The translations under genes and the position numbers were made by a program. Positions 25,313 to 34,701 of a stretch of DNA of 62,552 bases are shown piece after piece. This DNA is from Pseudobacteriovorax antillogorgiicola (GTDB lineage Bacteria; Bdellovibrionota_B; Oligoflexia; Oligoflexales; RGVZ01). The DNA lies in NCBI GenBank assembly GCA_945865565.1, contig CAMBEK010000009.1, positions 1 to 62,552 of the forward strand. Direction: 5' to 3'. Below the pieces are notes generated by a model. It saw only the letters and a program-made list of their open reading frames with translations, ran no database searches and was not told the DNA's origin. Numbering within the stretch: the stretch's first letter is position 1; each line of letters starts with the position of its first letter.

Positions 25313-25403
25313 TTTATCCAAGGGTCAATCCACCGATTTTATGATGATTTATGGTATTTTAGTTCTTGGTTCGTGTCGGTGTGGCGTCTTGTTGGCTTCA
25401 GGC

Positions 25404-25411
25404 AGGGAGGT
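25404..25411 (+). promoter_or_regulatory. Ribosome binding site fixing a GTG start
   Basis: AGGGAGGT lies 8 bases before the GTG at 25420 and decides that start against the longer frame beginning at 25366. Confidence 0.8.
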
Positions 25412-25419
25412 CATTTGTT

Positions 25420-26100
25420 GTGTCTACGATTTTAGTGGTCGAAGATGACTTGGATATCGCGCGCCTTGTCAGCCACAACCTGACGGTGGCTGGGCACGTT
25501 GTGGTCGACGTCCATGATTTTGATGCGGCACACGAAATACTTAAAACACAAACCTTCGATCTCATGGTTCTGGATTGGATGTTGCCAGAGGGTCTGTCTG
25601 GGATAGACCTGCTATCGAAAAATCCAAATAAAATCCCCGCGATTATGATGACTGCAAAAGACACTGTCGAAGACGAACTGACGGCATTTCAGTTGGGGGT
25701 CGTTGATTTCATCTCTAAACCATTTTCCATTTCAGTGCTCATCTCGCGGGTTGAAAATATTTTGAAGCTGACTGCAATCAGCAAAATGCAAAAGGATGGG
25801 CCAGAAATACTGGAGTTTGATGAGCTTGAAATTTTTCTGCTGCGCAGGATTGTCAAGTGTAAAGGAAAAGCGGTCTCATTGACGAAAACAGAATTTTCCA
25901 TCCTGGCTGAACTGGCTCAGACTGCTGGCAATGTGTTGAGTAGAGAAGATTTGATAATTCTCTGTCGCGGTTCGGGAGTGAATGTTTCTCTTCGAACCAT
26001 AGACACCCACGTTTACACGTTGCGTAAAAAACTCGGTAAATTCAATCGCGTCGAGACTACCCGCGGTTTTGGGTATCATTTTCGATTGAGTTCAAAATAA
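25420..26100 (+). CDS. OmpR/PhoB-family response regulator
   Basis: This 226-residue transcription factor has an N-terminal receiver domain and a C-terminal winged helix. The acidic pocket is VVEDD, the phospho-acceptor is Asp52 (VLDWMLPEG), and the Thr and Lys switch residues are in MMTAKD and FISKPF. The DNA-binding domain has LTKTEFSILAELAQTAGNVLSREDL and RTIDTHVYTLRKKLG, ending with RGFGYHF. The GTG start is set by a strong ribosome site. Its stop overlaps the start of the histidine kinase gene (TAATG), so the two form a two-component system. The neighbouring divergent giant protein gene is a natural candidate target, which is an inference from position only. Confidence 0.93.
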   Translation: MSTILVVEDDLDIARLVSHNLTVAGHVVVDVHDFDAAHEILKTQTFDLMVLDWMLPEGLSGIDLLSKNPNKIPAIMMTAKDTVEDELTAFQLGVVDFISKPFSISVLISRVENILKLTAISKMQKDGPEILEFDELEIFLLRRIVKCKGKAVSLTKTEFSILAELAQTAGNVLSREDLIILCRGSGVNVSLRTIDTHVYTLRKKLGKFNRVETTRGFGYHFRLSSK

Positions 26101-27893
26101 TGGAAAAGAAATCAACTTTTCCGCGACGCGTCTTTTTGTTGATTTTTGCCCTTAACGTTTTTTTGACGACTTCGGTTGGCGTTGCAGCGGCGCTGTGGAG
26201 TCACCAGCACTTTTACGAAGAATTGATTTCAGGTGTCAGGGCTCAGTCCAGAATAAATCTGAATTTAATTCGAGTGGCGTTGCGTCCGCCCAACACAGCA
26301 AAACGGGATGCGTGTTCGGAGTTCCGTTCTTTAACCGATGCCCGGATAACATTGATCGGGATGGATGGGCGGGTGTCATGTGACTCCAACGCTGACCCAG
26401 CGAAGATGGATAACCACCTGAATCGGCCTGAAGTTATACAGGCCATAAAAGAAAATGGCTTTGGCGAATCGCAACGTTTCAGTGACACAAGAAAAGAAGA
26501 GTTTTTGTATACGGCGCTGGTGGCTCCGGAAGATGGCTTTATTCTGCGTATTGCCGTCTCGATGAGTGCGCTCAAACAGGCCCTGTGGGAATTTGACAGG
26601 TTGGTGTTCACGGTGATTTTTGTTGTCGGGATGGTCTGGGTTTTTTTTCTGGTCAGCGGCATATATTTACAGCTTCGGCCGATGCGCGAATTGTTGGATA
26701 AAACAAAAAGTATCAAGCTTCCTGCAGTAAAAAGTGCGTCAACGAAAGCGACATCAGATGTCACTGGGTTCGGTGAGTGGAAAGATCTTTTCTCCGCATT
26801 TGACGCCATGCAGCAAGGTGTAGTTGATGCGAAAAATGAGCTTGTGGCACGTGATACCGATCAGGCATTGCTCTTTGCCCGGTTATCGGACGCGGTTGTC
26901 GGGTACGATCGGGAAGGTAACGTTGCCTGGTACAATCAACATTTTCTCAATATGTTCCCGGACGTTGTTAAAGGTGTCGATCGATCGGCGTCACGGTTTT
27001 TTAAGAACCAAGAGCTGCTGGACGCTTTTAGTGGGGCTCTGAAGTCTCAGGTTTCGACGTCTTTCGACATCAGTCTGAATAAAAAGGATGGAGTCAAGGT
27101 CGACTACTCCGTGTTTGTTTTGCCTCTTGCCAGGAGAACTGGTGAGGCTGTCGGTGTGATTTTTCTTTTTCAGGAAAAATCCGACGTAGGCGACGTGGAG
27201 AAACGCAGGTTGGGCACGATTGTGTCAATTTCTCACGAGTTAAAAACTCCGCTGACGTCAATACGTGGATTCGCGGAAACTTTGATGAATCGGGGCGCTA
27301 ATCTGGGTGCAGAGGAAAAGGGTTTTCTTGAGGCAATTGTTAGAAATGTGGATCGTATGAGTTTTGCGATTCAAAGTATTTTGAGGGCTTCGAATGATCC
27401 CAAGATAAGTTCTTCGAAATCCCGATGGGTTTCATTGGAGGAAATCAATGCGACGGTTCTGGAAAACCTCTCCGCATTGATCGTGGAAAGGCAGGCGAAA
27501 ATTTCGAACCATTTTCTGGTTTCATCGCTGTTTATCGATGAACAATTGGTTGAGATAGTTCTGTCGAACTTGGTTAGAAACGCATTGCTTCACTCTGGAC
27601 TTAATCCTGTCATAGATATTTGTTGGTCGAGCCTGCCGGGTTTTGTGGAGCTCACCGTGACGGACCACGGCACAGGTGTTGGCAACACTTCTTTGAAAAA
27701 TATTTTCGAGAAATTTTTTACGGTGCATGGTGGGGTTGAGATGGATACCGAGGTAAGCGGCTATGGCCTTTCCATTGTCCGTGATTTGCTCCAACGCATT
27801 GGTGGGACGATTCGCACCCGGAATGTTGAAGGAGCAGGATTCAGCGTTGTTTGCGCTTTTCCACAGGACAGTGCGTCTCTTCCAAAGGCGTAG
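26100..27893 (+). CDS. Membrane sensor histidine kinase (PhoR-like)
   Basis: This 597-residue sensor has two membrane segments (about residues 11-32 and 168-190) enclosing a ~135-residue periplasmic sensor region. A PAS-like domain follows (~255-360). The dimerisation/phosphoacceptor domain has ISHELKTPLTSIRGFAETL with the phosphorylated His at 379. The ATPase domain has the N box SNLVRNALLHSG, G1 DHGTGVG and G2 GYGLSIVRDLLQRIGG. It is translationally coupled to the response regulator upstream. The signal sensed is unknown. Domain order matches PhoR/PhoP-type kinases. Only a 50-base gap separates it from the end of the convergent suf operon. Confidence 0.92.
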   Translation: MEKKSTFPRRVFLLIFALNVFLTTSVGVAAALWSHQHFYEELISGVRAQSRINLNLIRVALRPPNTAKRDACSEFRSLTDARITLIGMDGRVSCDSNADPAKMDNHLNRPEVIQAIKENGFGESQRFSDTRKEEFLYTALVAPEDGFILRIAVSMSALKQALWEFDRLVFTVIFVVGMVWVFFLVSGIYLQLRPMRELLDKTKSIKLPAVKSASTKATSDVTGFGEWKDLFSAFDAMQQGVVDAKNELVARDTDQALLFARLSDAVVGYDREGNVAWYNQHFLNMFPDVVKGVDRSASRFFKNQELLDAFSGALKSQVSTSFDISLNKKDGVKVDYSVFVLPLARRTGEAVGVIFLFQEKSDVGDVEKRRLGTIVSISHELKTPLTSIRGFAETLMNRGANLGAEEKGFLEAIVRNVDRMSFAIQSILRASNDPKISSSKSRWVSLEEINATVLENLSALIVERQAKISNHFLVSSLFIDEQLVEIVLSNLVRNALLHSGLNPVIDICWSSLPGFVELTVTDHGTGVGNTSLKNIFEKFFTVHGGVEMDTEVSGYGLSIVRDLLQRIGGTIRTRNVEGAGFSVVCAFPQDSASLPKA

Positions 27894-27943
27894 GGACTCA
27901 CGAATGCCACGAAGGCCACCGCAGGGCGAAGTTGCAGGCAGGC

Positions 27944-28498
27944 TTAAACCGCCTCAATGCGGATGTCTGGATGGTATTCGTGGCGCAAGATGCCGGTGAT
28001 GCCGTCCAGGGTAGCCGTCTGGGCGCTCGGGCAGCTGCCGCATGCGCCTTCGTAACGAACGATAAGCAGATTATTGGTGAATTCCAACACTTCGATGTCG
28101 CCGCCGTCTGCCTGGAGTCCAGGCCTGATCGTACGGTCTAGGATCTCCTCGATTTGGACCATTTCCGGCGTCATGTGGGCGCGGGACTTGACCTCGTCCA
28201 CCGCAAAGTCGGGATTGTGGGCGGGTAGAAGTTCCTGGATGGTGTGGATCACGGCCTCTTCGATCGCAGGCCAGTCACCGATTCCGTCTTGGGTGACGGT
28301 GATGACGTTTTCAAAAAAATGCACCTGGGTGATGTGTGGTACACCCAAAAGTCCAGCTGCGAGAGGCACGTTCAGGCATTCCGCAGGATGGCCGTACGAA
28401 ACCTTGCCTTTAGCCTTCACGTCTTTTGCCGTGATGAACTTCAAGGCGTTGGGATTTGGCGTGCCTTGGGTAATGACTTTATAGTGTGCAGTCGTCAT
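27944..28498 (-). CDS. nfu: Nfu-type iron-sulfur cluster carrier
   Basis: This 184-residue protein has an N-terminal Nfu_N domain (TQGTPNPNALKFI ... VPHITQVHFFENVITVTQ) and a C-terminal NifU-like domain with the CxxC motif GACGSCPSA that binds a shared [4Fe-4S] cluster. Such proteins deliver clusters made by the SUF machinery to client enzymes. It is the last gene of the suf operon, 6 bases after sufU. The final 13 codons and the stop region are duplicated at 18833-18877. Confidence 0.9.
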   Translation of the reverse strand: MTTAHYKVITQGTPNPNALKFITAKDVKAKGKVSYGHPAECLNVPLAAGLLGVPHITQVHFFENVITVTQDGIGDWPAIEEAVIHTIQELLPAHNPDFAVDEVKSRAHMTPEMVQIEEILDRTIRPGLQADGGDIEVLEFTNNLLIVRYEGACGSCPSAQTATLDGITGILRHEYHPDIRIEAV

Positions 28499-28504
28499 GG
28501 GAAT

Positions 28505-28954
28505 TCATTCCGTAGAAATGGTGGCTTCGTTGCTCAGTGCGCCGTTCATGGTATGCCACGCCAAGGCAGCGCACTTGACGCGGGCAGGGTATTTCCAGAT
28601 ACCGGAAAAGATCGCGAGGCGGCCCAACACATGGGCATCTTTCTCGGGGTCCAACTGACCCAAAACCATTTTGTGAAAGTCGTTGAAAATTGCTGTGGAT
28701 TCGGCAACGGTCTTGCCTTTTAAATTTTGCGTCATCATCGATGCTGAGGCTTTGCTGATTGCGCAACCATCGCCTTCAAAGCTGATGTCTTCAATCGTGC
28801 CAGCGGCATTGACATTGATATAGACCCACAAATGATCGCCGCACAGTGGATTGAATCCCTCGGCCTGGTGGGAGGGCTTTTCGATCTTGCGAAAGTTACG
28901 CGGTTTTTTGTGATGGTCGATGATCACCTGCTGATAAAGGTCCTGGGTGGTCAT
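28505..28954 (-). CDS. sufU: SufU-type scaffold / sulfur-transfer protein
   Basis: This 149-residue NifU-N/IscU-like protein has the three conserved Cys: NPLCGD, GDGCAISKAS and RVKCAALAW, with the Asp after the first Cys. The spacing between second and third Cys is the longer one typical of SufU rather than IscU. In Firmicutes SufU is a zinc-dependent sulfurtransferase that activates SufS; here its position directly after sufS fits the same role. It overlaps sufS by 4 bases. Confidence 0.92.
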   Translation of the reverse strand: MTTQDLYQQVIIDHHKKPRNFRKIEKPSHQAEGFNPLCGDHLWVYINVNAAGTIEDISFEGDGCAISKASASMMTQNLKGKTVAESTAIFNDFHKMVLGQLDPEKDAHVLGRLAIFSGIWKYPARVKCAALAWHTMNGALSNEATISTE

Positions 28955-30204
28955 GCGAACACCTCGATGGCTTTTTTGATGGCGTGGACCAAGGCATCGG
29001 CATCAGCCCGGGTGTTATAAAAGGAAAAGGAAGCTCTTGTTGTGGCCGGGATTTTAAAACGCGCCATGACTGGCTGAGTGCAATGGTGGCCAGCGCGCAC
29101 GGCGACGCCTTCTGCATCCAGCAACGTACCCATGTCGTGAGGATGAATGCCGTCGACAACAAAAGAGATAATGGCAGTCTTTTCCGCTGCAGTGCCAATG
29201 ATGCGAATTCCAGGAAGTTCAGACAGCAAGCCGGTCGCATAGGCGAGCAGATCTTTTTCCTGATCGGCAATCGCTGCGAATCCGATTTTTTGGATGTAGT
29301 CGATCGCAGCCCCAAGTCCGATGGCGCCGCCAATGGCCGGGGTTCCCGCCTCCAGGCGTGCGGGCAGGCCCGCATAGGTCGTCTTCTCAAACGTCACGCT
29401 TTTGATCATGTCGCCGCCGCCCATTAAAGGCGGCATGGCTTCCAGGACGGCGCGCTTTCCGTAAAGAACACCAACACCCGATGTGGCAAAAAGTTTGTGT
29501 CCGGAAAACACGAGGAAATCACAGTCGAGGCTCTGGACATCAACTTTCGTGTGGGCAACGGTTTGGGCCGCATCAAGAAGTACTGCCGCGCCATGAACCT
29601 TGGCTAGTCGGATGATGTCGCGCACGGGGTTGATGGTCCCAAGGGAGTTTGACGTGTACACCACGGCCACCATTTTAGTGCGTGGCGTGATCAAGGATTC
29701 AAACGCAGCCATGTCAAGTTCGCCGCGGTCGTTGATGGGCGCGATTTTAAGAACGCAGCCAGTTTCCTCGCGGAGCATCTGCCATGGAACAATATTTGCG
29801 TGATGTTCCATGTGGGTGATGATGATTTCATCGCCGGCAGAAACGTTTTTCCGGCCCCAGCTTTTGGCGACCAGATTGATCGCAGAAGTCGTCCCTGACG
29901 TGAAAATGACTTCTGCCGTTTCCCGGGCATTGATAAACCGGCGGACGGTTTCCCGTGCGCCCTCATACAATTTCGTAGCCTCTTCACTCAGAAAATGGAC
30001 GCCGCGGTGGATGTTCGATGCGCCGTAGGCATAGTGGTCGTAAACGACGTCCAGAACCTGGCGTGGCTTGAGTGTGGTCGCAGCATTGTCCAGATAGATC
30101 AGATTTTTCCCGTCGCGGACCTGGCGCGATAAAATTGGAAAATCACGCCGGATGGCATCAAGGTCCATGGTGGAAGGGGTCGAATTTAAAGTGTGTTGGT
30201 TCAT
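28951..30204 (-). CDS. sufS: Cysteine desulfurase SufS
   Basis: This 417-residue PLP enzyme (group II) takes sulfur from cysteine for Fe-S cluster assembly. The N-terminal LIYLDNAATTLKPRQV, the PLP-binding Lys in FSGHKLFATSGVGVLYG, the Asp/Gln pocket in LLDAAQTVAHTKVDV and the persulfide-forming Cys in RAGHHCTQPVM are all present. It overlaps its neighbours sufD and sufU by 4 bases each, which indicates tight translational coupling in the operon. Confidence 0.95.
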   Translation of the reverse strand: MNQHTLNSTPSTMDLDAIRRDFPILSRQVRDGKNLIYLDNAATTLKPRQVLDVVYDHYAYGASNIHRGVHFLSEEATKLYEGARETVRRFINARETAEVIFTSGTTSAINLVAKSWGRKNVSAGDEIIITHMEHHANIVPWQMLREETGCVLKIAPINDRGELDMAAFESLITPRTKMVAVVYTSNSLGTINPVRDIIRLAKVHGAAVLLDAAQTVAHTKVDVQSLDCDFLVFSGHKLFATSGVGVLYGKRAVLEAMPPLMGGGDMIKSVTFEKTTYAGLPARLEAGTPAIGGAIGLGAAIDYIQKIGFAAIADQEKDLLAYATGLLSELPGIRIIGTAAEKTAIISFVVDGIHPHDMGTLLDAEGVAVRAGHHCTQPVMARFKIPATTRASFSFYNTRADADALVHAIKKAIEVFA

Positions 30205-31622
30205 TTAAAAAATCCCGCCAATTCATTCTTCGTCAGGGATTCCAGCCATGGATCCTCTGCCGACTGCCAGATTTCTGCGGCAAAAGCGTCGCAAAGCATG
30301 GCCTCGGCCTTGGAGTGGGGAATTCCGCGGCTGCGCAGGTAAAACATCTCGTCTTGATTAAGTTGTGCAACGGTTGCGCCATGGGCACAGCGGACGTCGT
30401 CGGCTTCGATTTCAAGCTGTGGCTTGGTATCGATTTCGGCATCGCTGCTGAGCAGCAACGATTTTGATTGCTGATGCGCGACCGTTTTTTGAGCGTCACG
30501 GCGGACAAAAATCTTGCCAGAGAATACGACGCGCGATTTGTCCTTTAAAATACTTTTGTAAAGCTGCCGGCTCGTGGTGTTGGGGACCCGGTGATCGATC
30601 ACCGAATGGGTGTCCAAAACCTGTTCGCCCTGGGCTGTGGTCAAGCCGTTGAGGATGACGTCAGCACCCTCGCCCTCGATCATCGCCGTGATGTCGTGGC
30701 GGCCAATGCGGCTGTTCAGGTTGAGGGCCAGGGCGTGATATTTTGCGCCGGCGGCAAGGGTCACATTTGTGCTCCCAAAGTGCAGGCTGGCGCCGGACGC
30801 CAAAATCCGGTCGTGCCGGAGCGTGCTATTAGGGCCCAGGATGACGGACGTCTCGCTGAAACAAGCGCGCGGTGTTGTGTCGTCAGGCAGAGCCGGCGTG
30901 ACTTTGGTGTTATTCAGATGGCCAAGGCTCAGATAAGTTTCGCTGATCCGGGAACTCGATGCGGCGCCGCCAAGGATCAAGTGCCGCGTGAACCCAACGG
31001 TGGCCCGTCCCGATTGCACGTGAGCCAGGCGGATGGGTACCGGTACGACGCAATTATCGCTAATGTGAATCACGACGCCGTCATTCATGAAAGCGCTGCC
31101 GAGGTGCTCCAACGTCGTTTCCTGTGGGGCAACGTGGGCTAGGGGCACGGGTAATTTACTGCGGGCCGCGGCGATGTCTTGAAGGATTGATTGGACCACC
31201 TCTGCAGATGGGCCGCGAAGGGCTTCGCTCAGGTCTTCGACATGAACCGCGTCATAAAGGGACCAGTTTTTCTCGCCATTCAGGTCGACTTCTGGACCGG
31301 CTCCCGAAAGCTCATGAACGAAAGTCCCGTCCACAAAAACGAGATTGAGCCCGGCCGGGTCAAGCAATTCACGAAGGCGATTGCCAGCCTCGTCGGAAAG
31401 AAATTCCCACGGGGATTCCGGCGCAAAAGTTGCGGTCAGTCCTGCCAAGGGGCGCAGGCTGGTATAGCGATACGATTCATGGCGCGTCGTCGGAAGTCCT
31501 GCCGTGACCGCTTTTTGCCAGGCGTCTTCTTGAATGGCCTTCAGCCACGCCGGTGCAGCCACGCGTGGTGGTTCCGCGCGGCGGTTCTTCAGGGAATCCA
31601 GAAAAGAAGCAGCCGTTGTCAT
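30201..31622 (-). CDS. sufD: Fe-S cluster assembly protein SufD
   Basis: This 473-residue protein is the SufD partner of the SufBC2D scaffold complex. The beta-helix core is seen in VVIHISDNCVVPVPIRLAHV, LRHDRILASGASLHFGSTNV and QVLDTHSVIDHRVPNTTSRQLYKSIL. The C-terminal signature is CAHGATVAQLNQDEMFYLRSRGIPHSKAEAML. It overlaps sufC by 4 bases upstream and sufS by 4 bases downstream. Confidence 0.93.
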   Translation of the reverse strand: MTTAASFLDSLKNRRAEPPRVAAPAWLKAIQEDAWQKAVTAGLPTTRHESYRYTSLRPLAGLTATFAPESPWEFLSDEAGNRLRELLDPAGLNLVFVDGTFVHELSGAGPEVDLNGEKNWSLYDAVHVEDLSEALRGPSAEVVQSILQDIAAARSKLPVPLAHVAPQETTLEHLGSAFMNDGVVIHISDNCVVPVPIRLAHVQSGRATVGFTRHLILGGAASSSRISETYLSLGHLNNTKVTPALPDDTTPRACFSETSVILGPNSTLRHDRILASGASLHFGSTNVTLAAGAKYHALALNLNSRIGRHDITAMIEGEGADVILNGLTTAQGEQVLDTHSVIDHRVPNTTSRQLYKSILKDKSRVVFSGKIFVRRDAQKTVAHQQSKSLLLSSDAEIDTKPQLEIEADDVRCAHGATVAQLNQDEMFYLRSRGIPHSKAEAMLCDAFAAEIWQSAEDPWLESLTKNELAGFFK

Positions 31623-32479
31623 CCCTGTAAACCCCCGCCGGCAGGAGTTTCCTGGGACGTCTGGTAATCTTTGATCAGCGCGTCGTAGCCCTGTTCTTCA
31701 ATTTGCAGCGCCAGGGACTTGTCGCCTGACTTGATGATCTGGCCCTTGTAAAGGACATGAACCCGATCCGGGACAATATAATTGAGGATGCGCTGGTAGT
31801 GGGTGATCAAAACCACGGCGTTGTTTTTCGTTCGAAGTTTATTAACGCCGTCGGATACGATGCGCAGGCTGTCGACATCCAGACCTGAATCTGTTTCATC
31901 GAGGATGGCCAGGCGCGGTGACAAGATGGCCATCTGCAAAATCTCGTTGCGTTTCTTTTCGCCGCCAGAAAAATCCACGTTGACGGCGCGCGAGATGAAC
32001 GCCTCGCTCATGCCGAGGAGTTTCAATTTCATCTTCAGAAAATCGTCAAACTCAAGGGGGTCCATTTCATCGGCGCCTTGATGCTTGCAAATTTCATTGA
32101 AGGCCGCGCGCAGAAATTCAGCGTTGGAAACGCCGGGAATCTCGACGGGATATTGATAGGCCAGGAAAACGCCGTTGCGGGCTCGTTCTTCGGGCAACAT
32201 GTCGAGCAGGTTTTTCTGGCGGAAATTTACTTCCAGATCGACCGTTCCGGCCGTGACTTCATAATCAGGATGACCGGCCAGGATTTTGCTAAGTGTACTT
32301 TTGCCTGAGCCGTTTGGTCCCATGATGGCGTGGACTTCACCGGCGTTGATCGTCAGGTCAAGCCCTCGGATGATCTGCTTGTCTGAGTCAGCCACTTGGG
32401 CCTTGAGGCCTTTGACCGTCAGGATTGTATCCACATTCGAGTTTTGCGGCGTCGAGTTTTTTATCGTCGAGGTTTGCAT
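31619..32479 (-). CDS. sufC: Fe-S cluster assembly ATPase SufC
   Basis: This ~286-residue ABC-type ATPase powers the SufBCD scaffold. It has Walker A (MGPNGSGKSTL), the Q-loop region AYQYPVEIPGV, the signature FSGGEKKRNE, Walker B (LAILDETDSGLD) and the H-loop ITHYQ. The start is unresolved: the ATG at 32479 gives 22 residues before the conserved core, while a GTG at 32494 lies inside the end of sufB with GGA close upstream. A Gly-rich C-terminal tail ends the protein. It overlaps sufD by 4 bases. Confidence 0.95.
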   Translation of the reverse strand: MQTSTIKNSTPQNSNVDTILTVKGLKAQVADSDKQIIRGLDLTINAGEVHAIMGPNGSGKSTLSKILAGHPDYEVTAGTVDLEVNFRQKNLLDMLPEERARNGVFLAYQYPVEIPGVSNAEFLRAAFNEICKHQGADEMDPLEFDDFLKMKLKLLGMSEAFISRAVNVDFSGGEKKRNEILQMAILSPRLAILDETDSGLDVDSLRIVSDGVNKLRTKNNAVVLITHYQRILNYIVPDRVHVLYKGQIIKSGDKSLALQIEEQGYDALIKDYQTSQETPAGGGLQG

Positions 32480-32483
32480 TGCT

Positions 32484-33971
<1,488 letters not shown>

Positions 33972-33976
33972 GGGTC

Positions 33977-34531
33977 TTAGCCTCCCCGGCATTCGCGGAT
34001 ACCGCCAGCGGGACACATCCGGTGTTCGTCCGCCCACCGGAAGGTCGCATCTGCCAATGTCATTTTAATCAGCGGCGCCTGCATTGATTCGAAGATCTCG
34101 GTCCAGGGCCCGCGGGTGATGCAGGAGTTTTCAAAACCGCACCGGTCGCCGTGGGCGACGCATTCGACGGGAAATATGCTGTCTTCAACGGAGGCAAATA
34201 CGTCCCATAAGGTGATGGACTCGGCGTTGCGACCCAGGCGGTACCCACCGGCCCGCCCGCGAACGCTGTCCACCAGGTTGGCCCCACGCAGGCGCATCAT
34301 GATCTGGTCCAGATACTCGGTCGGGATGCCCTGACGCCGGGCGATGTCATTTCTGCGGATGATGGCGGACCCAGGTGTTTTTCCCGTGGCAGAACCGTTT
34401 TCAAGCGTCGTTGCCAAAAGGCCTGGAAGCGGGCCTGGAAGCGGGCTTGGAAGCGGGCCTGGAAGCGGGCTGTAATGGGCTAAATCCATCATGATTTTAA
34501 GGGCATAACGACTTTTGGATGTGATGTTCAC
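33977..34531 (-). CDS. Rrf2-family regulator of the suf operon
   Basis: This 184-residue regulator is the first gene of the suf operon and probably senses Fe-S status to control it. The family features are [16 protein letters not shown] (helix 1), [27 protein letters not shown] (wing helix) and [12 protein letters not shown]. Three Cys in ECVAHGDRC and FENSC are placed like the cluster ligands of IscR, though the first gap is six rather than five residues. A ~35-residue Pro/Leu/Gly insertion made by a 12-bp tandem repeat separates helix 1 from helix 2, which is abnormal. The start is a GTG at 34531 with GGAAG close upstream. Confidence 0.9.
   Translation of the reverse strand: MNITSKSRYALKIMMDLAHYSPLPGPLPSPLPGPLPGLLATTLENGSATGKTPGSAIIRRNDIARRQGIPTEYLDQIMMRLRGANLVDSVRGRAGGYRLGRNAESITLWDVFASVEDSIFPVECVAHGDRCGFENSCITRGPWTEIFESMQAPLIKMTLADATFRWADEHRMCPAGGIRECRGG
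34420..34467 (+). repeat. 12-bp tandem repeat x4 inside the rrf2 gene
   Basis: Four units of ggcctggaagcg (one with t for c) encode Pro-Leu-Pro-Gly/Ser on the minus strand, inside the DNA-binding domain of the regulator. Confidence 0.92.
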
Positions 34532-34701
34532 GGGCTTCCGCTCGTCTCCTGGTTGGGCTGTTGTTTACTAATTGGCTCAACATTTGTCATCAAGAAGTCT
34601 TTGGTCTGGCAAAGCTCGATTAAAAATTGGGTTGCACCAGCCTTTAGCGTGCAGCTAATCTCCTGCAAACTCTTGAAATCTTCAAGAATGGGGGCGCTAC
34701 C

